Shown in pieces: positions 24,044 through 31,812 of a stretch of DNA of 45,501 nucleotides. Both the position numbers and the translations under genes were made by a program. Position 1 is the stretch's first letter. The number at the start of each line of letters is the position of its first letter. Under the pieces are notes generated by a model that saw only the letters and a list, made by a program, of their open reading frames with translations, was not told where the DNA came from and did no database searches. The stretch is from positions 1-45,501 of the forward strand of contig JACIWU010000017.1 of NCBI GenBank assembly GCA_014360805.1. The letters run 5' to 3'. The DNA is from Chloroflexota bacterium (GTDB lineage: Bacteria; Chloroflexota; Anaerolineae; DTLA01).

Positions 24044-24568
24044 ATGTCAATCGTGGGCAAGGAGCCGCTACCGGAAATAGACTGGAGCGCCCTGATAGAG
24101 GAGCAAATCCAGGAGGCGATGCGCAAGGGCGCCTTTGACAACCTCCCTGGCGCGGGCAAGCCGGTGCACCTGCCCAGGAATCCGTACCTGGATCCCGACA
24201 TGGAGATCGCGTTCAAGATTTTGCAGGATCACGGGTTCGCGCCCGAGTGGATAGAGGCAGACAAGGACGTGCGCGCTCGCGTCGGGCGGTGGCGGGACCG
24301 CCTTGTCCGCGAGTGGGAGTCCTATCGCCGTGCCGTGGCGCTCTGCGAGCAGAGGCCGGAGCCGTGGCGCGGCGTGCGCCGACAGCAGGCCGAGGCCGCG
24401 TGGCAGAAACGCTGGTCGGCGCTCCAGCGCGAACTGGCCGAGTTGAACCGCGACATAGACATCCTGAACCTGAAGATACCCCTTGCCTGGCTCCACCGCC
24501 CGCGGCTGGACGCCGAGCGGGAGTTGGACAAGGTGCGCATGGGAGAGCGTCGTGAACCCGAAGGATGA
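24044..24568 (+). CDS. DUF1992 (DnaJ-homologue C28-like) protein
   Basis: A 174-residue protein of the DUF1992 family, whose core is the conserved IEEQIQEAMRKGAFDNLPGA (about 17-36) continuing GKPVHL, then NPYLDPDMEIAFKIL. The C-terminal part is a long basic helix set (RWRDRLVREWESYRR; ALQRELAELNRDIDILNLKI) that may form coiled coil. The family occurs across bacteria and in human DNAJC28 without a known biochemical function. GAGGAG lies just upstream of ATG 24044; GTG 24053 or ATG 24008 are alternatives. It is the first gene of an overlapping operon with a small protein, a dipeptidase and an editing-domain protein. Confidence 0.9.
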   Translation: MSIVGKEPLPEIDWSALIEEQIQEAMRKGAFDNLPGAGKPVHLPRNPYLDPDMEIAFKILQDHGFAPEWIEADKDVRARVGRWRDRLVREWESYRRAVALCEQRPEPWRGVRRQQAEAAWQKRWSALQRELAELNRDIDILNLKIPLAWLHRPRLDAERELDKVRMGERREPEG

Positions 24569-24782
24569 AGCCCCCGCCCCCGAAGAAGACGTCCTGCACA
24601 GCGGCATCCGCCGGATTGTCCTGTCGCGCGAGACCATCCCGCGCACGCCCCGCTGGACCCGCGCCTTCCGCCGAACGCTGCTGCGCCTGGCGCGCACCAT
24701 CCGCGAAGCCGAGGCCCCCAGCCCATCCGACGCCAACGCCGGAATCCCACCTACGGAGGAACGCCACGATGACCGATCCTGA
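24552..24782 (+). CDS. Small basic hypothetical protein
   Basis: A 76-residue protein, unrecognised. It overlaps the DUF1992 gene by 17 nt and the dipeptidase gene by 14 nt. GTG 24552 has GGGAGAG about 5 nt upstream. The central part is basic and helical (IRRIVLSRETIPRTPRWTRA, FRRTLLRLARTIREAE), flanked by acidic or Pro-rich tails. It has no membrane segment. The tight overlaps and ribosome-binding site support it as real, but in high-GC DNA a chance frame is possible. Confidence 0.55.
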   Translation: MNPKDEAPAPEEDVLHSGIRRIVLSRETIPRTPRWTRAFRRTLLRLARTIREAEAPSPSDANAGIPPTEERHDDRS

Positions 24783-25752
24783 AGCCCTGCACCGCCGCTC
24801 CATCGTGATAGACGCCCATTGCGATACGGCGCTGCTGGCCGCCGAAGGCACGTACAACCTGGCGGACCGGCACGAGTCGCACCACCTGGATTTTCCGCGG
24901 ATGCGCGAAGGCGGCATAACGGCGCAGATATTCGCCGTGTTCGTGGAGGCGCGGTACCTTCCCGCCCAAGCCACCCGCCGCGCCCTCCAGGTCATAGACG
25001 CCATGTACCGCCAACTGGAGGCCGCCGGGAGCAGCGCGCGCCTGGTTACCCACGCCGCCGACATTGAGGCCGCCAAGGCCGATGGCGCGCTGGGGGTCAT
25101 CCTGGGGCTGGAAGGCGCCGAGGCGCTGGAAGGCGACCTGGGCGTGCTGCGGATGTTCCACCGCCTGGGCGTGCGCAACATCGGGCTGACCTGGAACTTC
25201 CGCAACCAGGCCGCCGACGGCGTAGGCGAGGAGCGCACCGGCGGCGGCCTCACCACCTTCGGCGTGGCGCTGGTGGAGGAGATGAACCGCCTGGGCATCT
25301 TGGTGGACATCGCCCATCTGTCGCCCGCCGGCGTGGAGGACGTGCTCAAGGTGAGCCAGGCTCCCGTGATCGCGTCGCACGCCAATGCCCGCGCCGTGTG
25401 CGATCACCGCCGCAATTTGACCGACGCGCAACTGGAAAAGATCGCCCGCAACGGCGGCGTGGTAGGCGTAACGTTCGTGCCCGCCTTTGTGGATGGGCGC
25501 GACGGCCAGGCCACCCTCGCGCGGGTGCTGGATCACATAGACCACATGGTGCGCGTGATGGGCGACGAGCATGTGGGCCTGGGGTCGGACTTTGACGGGT
25601 TCTTCGGCGACGAGAAGACCGTCGGCCTGGAGGAAGTTTCGCGGATGCCGGCCATCACTGCCGGCCTGCTGGAGCGGGGCTACTCGGAAGCCTCGGTGCA
25701 GAAGATTCTCGGCGGCAATTTCCTGCGCGTGTTCCGCCAGGTGGTGGGCTAG
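24769..25752 (+). CDS. Membrane dipeptidase (peptidase M19)
   Basis: A 327-residue zinc dipeptidase of the renal-dipeptidase family, hydrolysing dipeptides including those with D-residues. Expected metal ligands: His and Asp in IDAHCDTALL (about 15-20), Glu in LGLEGAEAL, His in VDIAHLSPAG and His in IASHANARAV; GLGSDFDGF is also conserved. GGAGG precedes ATG 24769 by 10 nt. There is no signal peptide, so it is cytoplasmic despite the family name. It is the third gene of an operon and is followed after 3 nt by an aminoacyl-tRNA editing-domain gene. Confidence 0.95.
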   Translation: MTDPEALHRRSIVIDAHCDTALLAAEGTYNLADRHESHHLDFPRMREGGITAQIFAVFVEARYLPAQATRRALQVIDAMYRQLEAAGSSARLVTHAADIEAAKADGALGVILGLEGAEALEGDLGVLRMFHRLGVRNIGLTWNFRNQAADGVGEERTGGGLTTFGVALVEEMNRLGILVDIAHLSPAGVEDVLKVSQAPVIASHANARAVCDHRRNLTDAQLEKIARNGGVVGVTFVPAFVDGRDGQATLARVLDHIDHMVRVMGDEHVGLGSDFDGFFGDEKTVGLEEVSRMPAITAGLLERGYSEASVQKILGGNFLRVFRQVVG

Positions 25753-25755
25753 GCC

Positions 25756-26166
25756 ATGAAACTCCTGATGTTCCAGGCCAAGCGCTTCTGGTTTCGCTCG
25801 TTCTCCAAGACGCTGGATTTCGTAGAAGACCAGGAGGTGGAGCAGGAGGTGCTGGACGCCGCCGTCATCTTCATCCACGCCGAAGCGGGCGACGAAGCGC
25901 AAGGCCCCTCTCTCCTGACCAAGGCGCTGAAGAACATCAAGTGGATTGCCAACAAGCGGGGGCTGAAGAACATCGTGCTCCATTCCTTCACCCACCTGGC
26001 CGAGACCACAGCGCCCGCCGAGTACGCCCAGGGCGCGCTGGAGACGCTTGCGGCGCGCCTGCGCGACGCGGGGTACTCGGTCGCGGTAACGCCATTCGGC
26101 TACTTCTGCGAGTGGGACTTGTCGGTGTACGGTGAGTCGCTGGCGAAGGTGTACAAGGCGCTGTAA
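25756..26166 (+). CDS. Standalone threonyl-tRNA synthetase editing-domain protein (archaeal type)
   Basis: A 136-residue protein resembling the N-terminal editing domain of archaeal ThrRS (tRNA-Thr_ED), related in fold to D-aminoacyl-tRNA deacylase. The N-terminus MKLLMFQAKRFWFRSFSKTL, the middle KNIVLHSFTHLAETTAP, and the C-terminal VAVTPFGYFCEWDLSVYGES follow the family pattern, with FG.F as the substrate-end motif. No synthetase catalytic domain is attached. Such proteins would hydrolyse mischarged Ser- or D-aminoacyl-tRNA in trans. It begins 3 nt after the dipeptidase stop, so is co-transcribed. The assignment rests on motif memory, not on a search. Confidence 0.82.
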   Translation: MKLLMFQAKRFWFRSFSKTLDFVEDQEVEQEVLDAAVIFIHAEAGDEAQGPSLLTKALKNIKWIANKRGLKNIVLHSFTHLAETTAPAEYAQGALETLAARLRDAGYSVAVTPFGYFCEWDLSVYGESLAKVYKAL

Positions 26167-26269
26167 GGGCCTCGGGTGTTCCTGCGTGCGACGCGGCCCA
26201 CTCCCACGCCCACTGGGGGCTTACTGCGCCCCCTCGCATGACGGGCACTCAAATTTCTTTCTTGCAGAC

Positions 26270-26297
26270 TTGACAAGAATCAAAACCGTGGTATAAT
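26270..26297 (+). promoter_or_regulatory. Promoter of the DUF2089-SHOCT operon
   Basis: Perfect TTGACA (26270-26275), 16-nt spacer, perfect TATAAT (26292-26297), in a locally AT-rich segment. One of the strongest promoters in the window. Confidence 0.85.
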
Positions 26298-26338
26298 AAT
26301 TTTGAATCACAATGTAATTCTTTTGGAGCGTGGGAATT

Positions 26339-26704
26339 ATGCAACCCGTGTTGGGCAAATGCCCTGTCTGCGGCGAAGACCTGATCGCGACCCGCTTGCA
26401 TTGCCCGAACTGCGACACCACCATAGAGGGCCGGTTCGCGCTGGAACGTTTCCACCGCCTGACGCCTGACCAGATGGCCTTCGTGGAGTTGTTCATCCGC
26501 TGCGAGGGCAAACTGAACCGCGTGCAGGACGAACTGGGCCTGTCCTATCCCACCGTCCGCAATCGGCTCAACGACGTTATCCGCGCCCTGGGGTATCAGG
26601 TGGCCGAGCAGGCCATGAGCGTGGAGGAGCGCAGGTCCATCCTGAACGACCTGGCCCAGGGCAAGATCACCGCCGAAGAAGCCGTCCAACTGCTGAAGGG
26701 GTAA
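26339..26704 (+). CDS. DUF2089 family protein
   Basis: A 121-residue predicted transcription regulator. It has an N-terminal zinc ribbon (CPVCGEDLIATRLHCPNCDT), a helix-turn-helix-like segment (VQDELGLSYPTVRNRLNDVI) and a C-terminal SHOCT-like helical hairpin (NDLAQGKITAEEAVQLLKG). ATG 26339 is preferred since GGAG lies 10 nt upstream. It is the first gene of a five-gene operon. The C-terminal hairpin recurs at the N-termini of the third and fourth gene products, suggesting that these proteins interact or respond together. Confidence 0.93.
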   Translation: MQPVLGKCPVCGEDLIATRLHCPNCDTTIEGRFALERFHRLTPDQMAFVELFIRCEGKLNRVQDELGLSYPTVRNRLNDVIRALGYQVAEQAMSVEERRSILNDLAQGKITAEEAVQLLKG

Positions 26705-26710
26705 AGAGTC

Positions 26711-27739
26711 GTGCTGGCAACGAGCGCCTCGCGCAAGGTCCCGTTCCGCGGCGTGCGCCGGCTGAGCCTGGCCCGCGACCTGCGCGATGTGGCGAACCTG
26801 ATTGAGCAGACCTTCGGGCAGGAGCCGGACCGCGCCGGACAGTCCGTCGCCTCCGAGTTCCGCGCCCTGGCCTGGTGGGGGCCGCTCCTGTGGGCGCTGG
26901 ATCGGCTGAGCATGGGCGGCGAGGCGTTCACGGGGTTCGTGTGGGAAGAGGATGGCCGCGTGGTGGGCAACGTAACGCTAAGCCGCGAATGGGCGGCGCC
27001 AGGCTGCTGGCTCATCAGCAATGTCGTCGTGGCCCCCGACTACCGGCGCAGGGGCATCGCCCGCGCGCTGATGGAGGCGGCGATGGAGTTCGTGGCGTCG
27101 CGGCGGGCCGTGTGTGCCTTCCTGATGGTGCGCCGCGAGAACCAGGCGGCCATCCGCCTGTATGAGGCGCTGGGCTTCGCAGAACTCGGCGGCCAGGTAA
27201 CGCTTCGGCGGGAATCGCCCCCGCGCCCCGTGGCCGAGCCGCCTCTGGGCCTCGGCCGCCTGGTGCGCGATGTTACCTTCCGCGATGGCAGGGCCCTCGC
27301 CGACCTGGCGCGGGCGGCCACGCCGGCAGCGGTCCAGCGGATTCAGCCGGTGCAGCCGGACGCCTGGCTCTCCGAAGCGCAGGCCGGGTCGGGGGGCTGG
27401 CTCCTGAACCGCCTGGGGCAGCGGTCTCGTCGGTGCGTCGTGGAGGAAGACGGGCGGCTGCTGGCCTATGCGCGGCTGAACATCGCCAGGCGCAAGTACC
27501 ATCGCCTGCGATTCATGGCGCTGCCCCATGTGCGGGGACAGGTTGAGGGGGCGCTGCTGTCGCGCATGCTGAACTTGCTGGCCGACGCGGCGGCGCTGCC
27601 GGTGCTGGCCGACGTCGGCGCAGAGGAGACCAGCGCCATAGATGTTCTACGCGCCCGCGGCTTCGCCGAGAGCCGCTGGCTCCTGATCATGGCGCGCCGC
27701 TTGGACACGGCCGCGCCGAGGTTTTCTGAGGAGGTGTGA
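26711..27739 (+). CDS. GNAT-family N-acetyltransferase with tandem GNAT-like domain
   Basis: A 342-residue protein. The N-terminal half (about 15-165) is a complete GNAT fold with the acetyl-CoA loop VVVAPDYRRRGIARALMEAA and the C-terminal NQAAIRLYEALGF. The second half (about 175-340) looks like a degenerate GNAT-like domain (RLLAYARLNIARRKYHRLRF, AIDVLRARGFAESRWLLIMA) without a clear RxxGxG/A loop. The substrate is unknown. The GTG start lies 6 nt after the DUF2089 stop, and the TGA overlaps the next ATG (TGATG), so the gene is embedded in the operon. Confidence 0.9.
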   Translation: MLATSASRKVPFRGVRRLSLARDLRDVANLIEQTFGQEPDRAGQSVASEFRALAWWGPLLWALDRLSMGGEAFTGFVWEEDGRVVGNVTLSREWAAPGCWLISNVVVAPDYRRRGIARALMEAAMEFVASRRAVCAFLMVRRENQAAIRLYEALGFAELGGQVTLRRESPPRPVAEPPLGLGRLVRDVTFRDGRALADLARAATPAAVQRIQPVQPDAWLSEAQAGSGGWLLNRLGQRSRRCVVEEDGRLLAYARLNIARRKYHRLRFMALPHVRGQVEGALLSRMLNLLADAAALPVLADVGAEETSAIDVLRARGFAESRWLLIMARRLDTAAPRFSEEV

Positions 27740-28329
27740 TGGAACCCGAACACAGGGAGATTCTCCGACTGGTGCAGGAGGGCAAGATCACCGCGGACGA
27801 GGCGGCCCGCCTGCTGGACGCGATGGGCGAGGGGGCCGCCGACGGCGAGGAACGCCCCCGCTCCGAGGGCGCGGCGACGGAGTCGTTGTCTCAACCGGTG
27901 GGACGGCCCCGCGCGTCTCGCCCTGTATACTGGCTGTTCGTGCTCCTGTTCGGCCTGGGGTGGACGCTGGCGGGCGCGGCCCTGACCCTGTGGGCTTTGG
28001 GCACGGGGTGGATGGTGCTGACGGTGCCGTTTCTCCTGGTGGGGCTGGCGATTCTGTCGCTGGGCGCGGCGTCGCGCGACGCAACCTGGCTCAGCGTCCG
28101 CATCACGGATTCGGAAGGCCGCCGCAAGTTCGCGCTGGATTTCCCGCTTCCCCTGCCGGTGTTGGCATGGGGTGTGAGGGTCGCCCGACCGTTCGTCCCC
28201 CAGTTCCGAGACACGGCGGTGGATGAACTCATCCTGTCATTGCAAGGGAGCGGCGCGGTGGGCGAACTGCTTCTTGTGGATGTGGTGGACGACGAAAGCG
28301 GGGAGCGCGTCCAGGTGAGGGTGGTTTAG
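27739..28329 (+). CDS. SHOCT-like domain membrane protein
   Basis: A 196-residue protein: an N-terminal SHOCT-like helical hairpin (ILRLVQEGKITADEAARLLD, about 8-27), a low-complexity linker, two transmembrane helices (about 56-78 and 82-104; YWLFVLLFGLGWTLAGAALT, MVLTVPFLLVGLAILSLGAA), then a soluble beta-rich C-terminal domain (about 112-196; WLSVRITDSEGRRKFALDFP) that resembles the YvlB-like domain of the next gene. ATG 27739 with GAGGAGG upstream is preferred over the adjacent GTG. Probably an envelope-stress-type component. Specific function unknown. Confidence 0.82.
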   Translation: MEPEHREILRLVQEGKITADEAARLLDAMGEGAADGEERPRSEGAATESLSQPVGRPRASRPVYWLFVLLFGLGWTLAGAALTLWALGTGWMVLTVPFLLVGLAILSLGAASRDATWLSVRITDSEGRRKFALDFPLPLPVLAWGVRVARPFVPQFRDTAVDELILSLQGSGAVGELLLVDVVDDESGERVQVRVV

Positions 28330-28348
28330 TCAAACGGAGGCAGGCAAG

Positions 28349-28723
28349 ATGTCATTGAGCGAAGAGCGAATGCAAATCCTGAAACTGCTGGAGCAAGGCC
28401 AGATCACCGCCGACGAAGCGGCGAAACTCCTGGCGGCGCTGGAGTCGGGTCGCAAAGAGGCCCCGTATTCGGGCGCGGCCTCGGCGCCTCGCTGGTTCCG
28501 CGTGCGGATCACCGATTTGCGTTCGGGCAAGGCCAAGGTGAACGTGAACATCCCCATGAGTCTGGTGGACGTGGGCCTCAAAATGGGCGCCAGGTTCGCG
28601 CCGGATATGGAGGGCGTGAACCTGGACGAGATCAAGCAGGCGATCCAGTCGGGCCTCCAGGGGAAGATCGTGGATGTGGAAGACGAGGAAGATCAGGAGC
28701 ACGTGGAGATCTTCATAGAGTAA
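28349..28723 (+). CDS. SHOCT-like/YvlB-type small protein
   Basis: A 124-residue soluble protein. The N-terminus carries the same hairpin (MQILKLLEQGQITADEAAKL, about 7-26) as its neighbours. The rest (about 48-124; WFRVRITDLRSGKAKVNVNI, MSLVDVGLKMGARFAPDMEG) is a short beta domain ending in a very acidic tail (VDVEDEEDQEHVEIFIE). This architecture is like the N-terminal part of YvlB/LiaX-like proteins linked to envelope stress responses in Firmicutes. It is followed after 11 nt by a YvlD-like membrane protein, as in yvl operons. Confidence 0.82.
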   Translation: MSLSEERMQILKLLEQGQITADEAAKLLAALESGRKEAPYSGAASAPRWFRVRITDLRSGKAKVNVNIPMSLVDVGLKMGARFAPDMEGVNLDEIKQAIQSGLQGKIVDVEDEEDQEHVEIFIE

Positions 28724-28734
28724 GGGAGACCGTC

Positions 28735-29118
28735 ATGTCAAGAGCGCTTTGGCGTTGGGTCATCAACGCGGTGGCGTTGTATGTCGCCGCGCGCGTCGTT
28801 ACGGGCATTGAACTCACGGGCGATTGGGTGTCGCTGGCCCTCATCGCCCTGGTCTTCGGCGTGGTGAACGCGCTGTTGGGGCCGATTCTCAAGTTGCTGT
28901 CGTGCCCGCTGATTCTGCTGTCGCTGGGCGTGTTCACCATCGTCATCAATGCGGCCCTGTTGCTGCTCACGTCGTACCTCAGCGAAGCGTTGAACCTAGG
29001 CTTCCATGTCAGCGGATTTGGGCCTGCCTTCCTGGGCGCGCTTCTCATCAGCGTCGTGAGTTTCATCCTCAACGTGTTTCTCAGGGATTCCGACAGGCAC
29101 GAGCGGCGGAAGAAGTAA
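28735..29118 (+). CDS. YvlD-like / phage holin family 4 membrane protein
   Basis: A 127-residue integral membrane protein with four predicted transmembrane helices (about 5-22, 30-50, 55-77, 90-115). ALIALVFGVVNALLGPILKL and the following LLSCPLILLSLGVFTIVINA are the typical PF04020 pattern. Despite the family name, chromosomal members beside YvlB-like genes are not lysis proteins; in Bacillus yvlD belongs to the envelope-stress yvlABCD operon. It is the last gene of the DUF2089 operon. A perfect 16-bp palindrome (29148-29193) follows and may terminate the transcript. Confidence 0.9.
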   Translation: MSRALWRWVINAVALYVAARVVTGIELTGDWVSLALIALVFGVVNALLGPILKLLSCPLILLSLGVFTIVINAALLLLTSYLSEALNLGFHVSGFGPAFLGALLISVVSFILNVFLRDSDRHERRKK

Positions 29119-29147
29119 CGCGCCGCCCGCCGCGGAGGCAATGCTTC

Positions 29148-29193
29148 ACACGAAGGCACAAAGACACGAAGGTTTTTCTTTGTGCCTTCGTGT
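29148..29193. repeat. Palindromic repeat with perfect 16-bp arms
   Basis: ACACGAAGGCACAAAG (29148-29163) and its exact reverse complement (29178-29193), separated by a 14-nt spacer ending in TTTTT. It belongs to the same dispersed family as 13751-13826 and 38981-39095 and may act as terminator of the YvlD-like operon. Confidence 0.85.
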
Positions 29194-29244
29194 TTCCGTA
29201 AACGTGCCCCCGCATATCCGGCACATGTAGCGCCGTCGTCGGGC

Positions 29245-29274
29245 TTGCGCTGCGCGGGCAAGTTGTGCTACACT
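29245..29274 (+). promoter_or_regulatory. Possible promoter of the YifB/ComM gene
   Basis: TTGCGC (29245-29250), 18-nt spacer, TACACT (29269-29274), about 45 nt before the ATG. Both boxes are imperfect. Confidence 0.4.
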
Positions 29275-29318
29275 TCGCATGACCTGAGACGCAGCACCAG
29301 CGCATCGCGGAGGCCGTT

Positions 29319-30842
29319 ATGCTGGCAAAAGTGCACAGTTGCGCGGTCGTGGGGCTTGACGGGGCGGTGGTGGAGGTGGAGGTGGACATCTCCGGCGGCC
29401 TCCCATCGCAGACCATCGTGGGCCTTCCGGACGCCGCCGTGCAGGAATCCAAGGAGCGCGTGCGGGCCGCCATCCGCAATTCGGGCTTCGTGTTCCCGGG
29501 TACGCGCCTGACGGTGAACCTGGCCCCCGCCGACATCCGCAAGGAAGGTCCCGCCTACGACCTGCCCATCGCGGTGGGCGTCCTCATCGCCACCGAGCAG
29601 ATGCCGCCGATCCCCGCCGATACGCTCCTCCTGGGCGAACTGTCGCTGGAGGGGACGGTGCGCCACACCAACGGCGTGCTGCCCATCGCCAGCCAGGCGC
29701 GGCAACTGGGGTTCTCCACGCTTCTGGTGCCGGAGGCCGACGCGCCCGAGGCCGCCCTCGTCCCCGACATCACGGTGATCCCCGTGCACGATCTGGTCTC
29801 GCTGGTCAAGCATTTCCTGGGGCTGGCGCCGATCCCGCCGTTTCCGCACCACGTGCCGAACATAGACACCGACGACCTGCCCACCTACTGCGTGGACTTC
29901 TCGGAGATCAAGGGGCAGGAGCACGCCAAGCGGGCCGTTGAGGTGGCGGCGGCAGGGGGGCACAACGTCCTCATGGTTGGCCCTCCCGGCGCCGGCAAGA
30001 CGCTCCTGGCCCGCGCCCTGCCCGCCATCCTGCCCAAGATGACCATAGACGAGGCCCTGGACGCCACGCGCATCTACAGTGTGGCCGATTGCCTCCCGCC
30101 GGACGTGCCTCTGATTCGGCATCGCCCGTTCCGCGCGCCCCACCACACCATCAGCCATGCGGGGCTTGTGGGCGGCGGGCGCTGGCCGCGGCCCGGCGAA
30201 ATCTCGCTGGCCCATCGCGGCGTCCTGTTCCTGGACGAACTCCCGGAATTCGGCCAGCGCACGCTGGAGGTGCTGCGCCAACCCCTGGAGGACAAGATCG
30301 TAACCATCGCCCGCGCCCAGGGCAGCCTCACCTTCCCGGCCAACTTCATGCTAGTCGCGGCCATGAACCCGTGCCCATGCGGCTACTACGGCGACCCGGT
30401 GCGCGAATGCACCTGCTCCATGAGCACCATCAGCCGCTACCAGAAGCGCATCTCGGGGCCGCTCTTGGATCGCATAGACATCCACGTGGAAGTGCCGCGC
30501 GTGGACTACGAGAAACTTTCCGACGACCGGCGCGGCGAACCCTCGGCCGTCATCCGCCGGAGGGTGCAGGCCGCCCGCGACCGCCAGCAGCAGCGCTTCG
30601 CGGGAACCGCCCTCACCTGCAACGCCGACATGGGCCCCGCCGAGGTGCGCGAGTTCTGCAAGATTGACGACAACGGCAAGAGCCTAATGAAGTCGGCCAT
30701 GCACCAGTTGCAACTCAGCGCCCGCGCCTACCACCGCATCCTCAAACTGGCGCGTACCATCGCCGACCTGGAAGGCAGCGCCGACATCCAACTCCACCAC
30801 ATTGCCGAGGCGCTCCAGTACCGGCCGCGCAAGATCGTCTAG
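29319..30842 (+). CDS. YifB/ComM family Mg-chelatase-like AAA+ ATPase
   Basis: A 507-residue AAA+ protein of the ComM/YifB family. ComM is a hexameric helicase that promotes branch migration during natural transformation in Vibrio and relatives. Regions in order: an N-terminal Lon-S5-like domain (1-170; [20 protein letters not shown]), Walker [16 protein letters not shown] (about 222-236), Walker [11 protein letters not shown] (about 302-311), sensor region [15 protein letters not shown] with the family Cys cluster, and C-terminal Mg_chelatase_C ([19 protein letters not shown]). GGAGG precedes the ATG. No competence or dprA gene is adjacent, though dprA often is in other genomes. Confidence 0.95.
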   Translation: MLAKVHSCAVVGLDGAVVEVEVDISGGLPSQTIVGLPDAAVQESKERVRAAIRNSGFVFPGTRLTVNLAPADIRKEGPAYDLPIAVGVLIATEQMPPIPADTLLLGELSLEGTVRHTNGVLPIASQARQLGFSTLLVPEADAPEAALVPDITVIPVHDLVSLVKHFLGLAPIPPFPHHVPNIDTDDLPTYCVDFSEIKGQEHAKRAVEVAAAGGHNVLMVGPPGAGKTLLARALPAILPKMTIDEALDATRIYSVADCLPPDVPLIRHRPFRAPHHTISHAGLVGGGRWPRPGEISLAHRGVLFLDELPEFGQRTLEVLRQPLEDKIVTIARAQGSLTFPANFMLVAAMNPCPCGYYGDPVRECTCSMSTISRYQKRISGPLLDRIDIHVEVPRVDYEKLSDDRRGEPSAVIRRRVQAARDRQQQRFAGTALTCNADMGPAEVREFCKIDDNGKSLMKSAMHQLQLSARAYHRILKLARTIADLEGSADIQLHHIAEALQYRPRKIV

Positions 30843-30873
30843 CGAGACGGAATCCCTATCACCACGAGGCACC

Positions 30874-31665
30874 ATGGACATCCTCTACCTTTCGCCGCAC
30901 CTGGACGACGCCGCACTGTCGTGTGGGGGACTCATCCACCAGCAGACCCGCGCGGGGCTGGCGGTGGGCGTGCTGACCATCTTCGCGGGTAGCGCGCAGA
31001 CCGACGTGCGTTCGCCGTTCGCGCAGGCCCTGGAGGCCCGCTGGGGCGCACAAGGCGACGCCATCGCCATGCGCCGCCGCGAGGACGAGGAGGCCCTCGC
31101 CGTGCTGGGCGCGCAACCCATCCATTGGCCCTACGAGGACGCTATCTACCGCCTGCACCCGCGCACGGGCGAACCGGTATACCCCGATCGCGAGGCCATC
31201 TTCGGCGACGTGAGCGCCCACGACCCCGTCAAGGCGCGGACGCTCGCGTCCGAGGTACGGCGACTGTGGCGCAAATCGGGCCGCCCTCGGTTGTACGCCA
31301 TGCTCGCCGCCGGGCAGCACGTGGATCACCAGGTCGTCCAGCGGGCCGTGCTGCACCTGGTGGAGCGCGACGGCCTGGAAATCGCCTGGTACGAGGACTA
31401 CCCCTACGCCGAAGACCAGGACGCCGTGCGCCAGGCTGTGGCCCGATCGCCGTTGGCCGCATTGCAACCGCAGTCGGCGCACCTGACAGAGGAAGACCTG
31501 ACCGCCAAACTGGACGCCATCGCCTGCTACCGGTCGCAGATTCCCATCTTCTGGCAGGACGAGGCCGACATGCGCCGACGCGTCAGGGAACATGCGCTGC
31601 GAATAGGCAGAGGTGTCCCCGCCGAACAGTACTGGGTGCGTGGCGGCAATTGTATCCACGAATAA
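30874..31665 (+). CDS. PIG-L family deacetylase
   Basis: A 263-residue zinc-dependent N-acetylglucosaminyl deacetylase of the LmbE/PIG-L family. The metal motif is LSPHLDDAALSCGG (His and two Asp, residues about 8-12), with the second site in LAAGQHVDHQVVQRAV. Substrates in the family include GlcNAc-inositol, bacillithiol and mycothiol precursors and glycans; none can be singled out. ATG 30874 is used because the domain begins at once. Oddity: the last residues (NCIHE-stop) come from a dispersed repeat (31651-31682), as in rsmA. Confidence 0.93.
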   Translation: MDILYLSPHLDDAALSCGGLIHQQTRAGLAVGVLTIFAGSAQTDVRSPFAQALEARWGAQGDAIAMRRREDEEALAVLGAQPIHWPYEDAIYRLHPRTGEPVYPDREAIFGDVSAHDPVKARTLASEVRRLWRKSGRPRLYAMLAAGQHVDHQVVQRAVLHLVERDGLEIAWYEDYPYAEDQDAVRQAVARSPLAALQPQSAHLTEEDLTAKLDAIACYRSQIPIFWQDEADMRRRVREHALRIGRGVPAEQYWVRGGNCIHE

Positions 31666-31682
31666 CACGAATCTACACGAAT
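31651..31682. repeat. Dispersed ATCCACGAAT repeat at the PIG-L 3' end
   Basis: Reads ATCCACGAATAACACGAATC, then TACACGAAT. It is nearly identical to the left arm at 3061-3091. The PIG-L stop codon TAA (31663-31665) lies in it. Confidence 0.8.
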
Positions 31683-31779
31683 GGAGAATAGACCCCAAGG
31701 GGCTTGGAGACACTTGGGGTCTCACGCCGTCGTTGCGGGCGCCGGCAAGATCCGGAATCGTATCTCTCGGCGTGGCAAT

Positions 31780-31808
31780 TTGGCAACCACCGCGAACCCG
31801 TGTATAAT
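31780..31808 (+). promoter_or_regulatory. Promoter of the greA-lysS-GH57 operon
   Basis: TTGGCA (31780-31785), 17-nt spacer, TATAAT (31803-31808). The predicted start near 31814 gives a leader of about 155 nt. Between 31683 and 31779 nothing else is visible. Confidence 0.8.
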
Positions 31809-31812
31809 AGCG

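Noticed and set aside
28735-29118. Prophage remnant, because the protein belongs to a family named phage holin
   Set aside because: The neighbours are SHOCT/YvlB-like genes with no phage genes; this is the chromosomal YvlD-type context.
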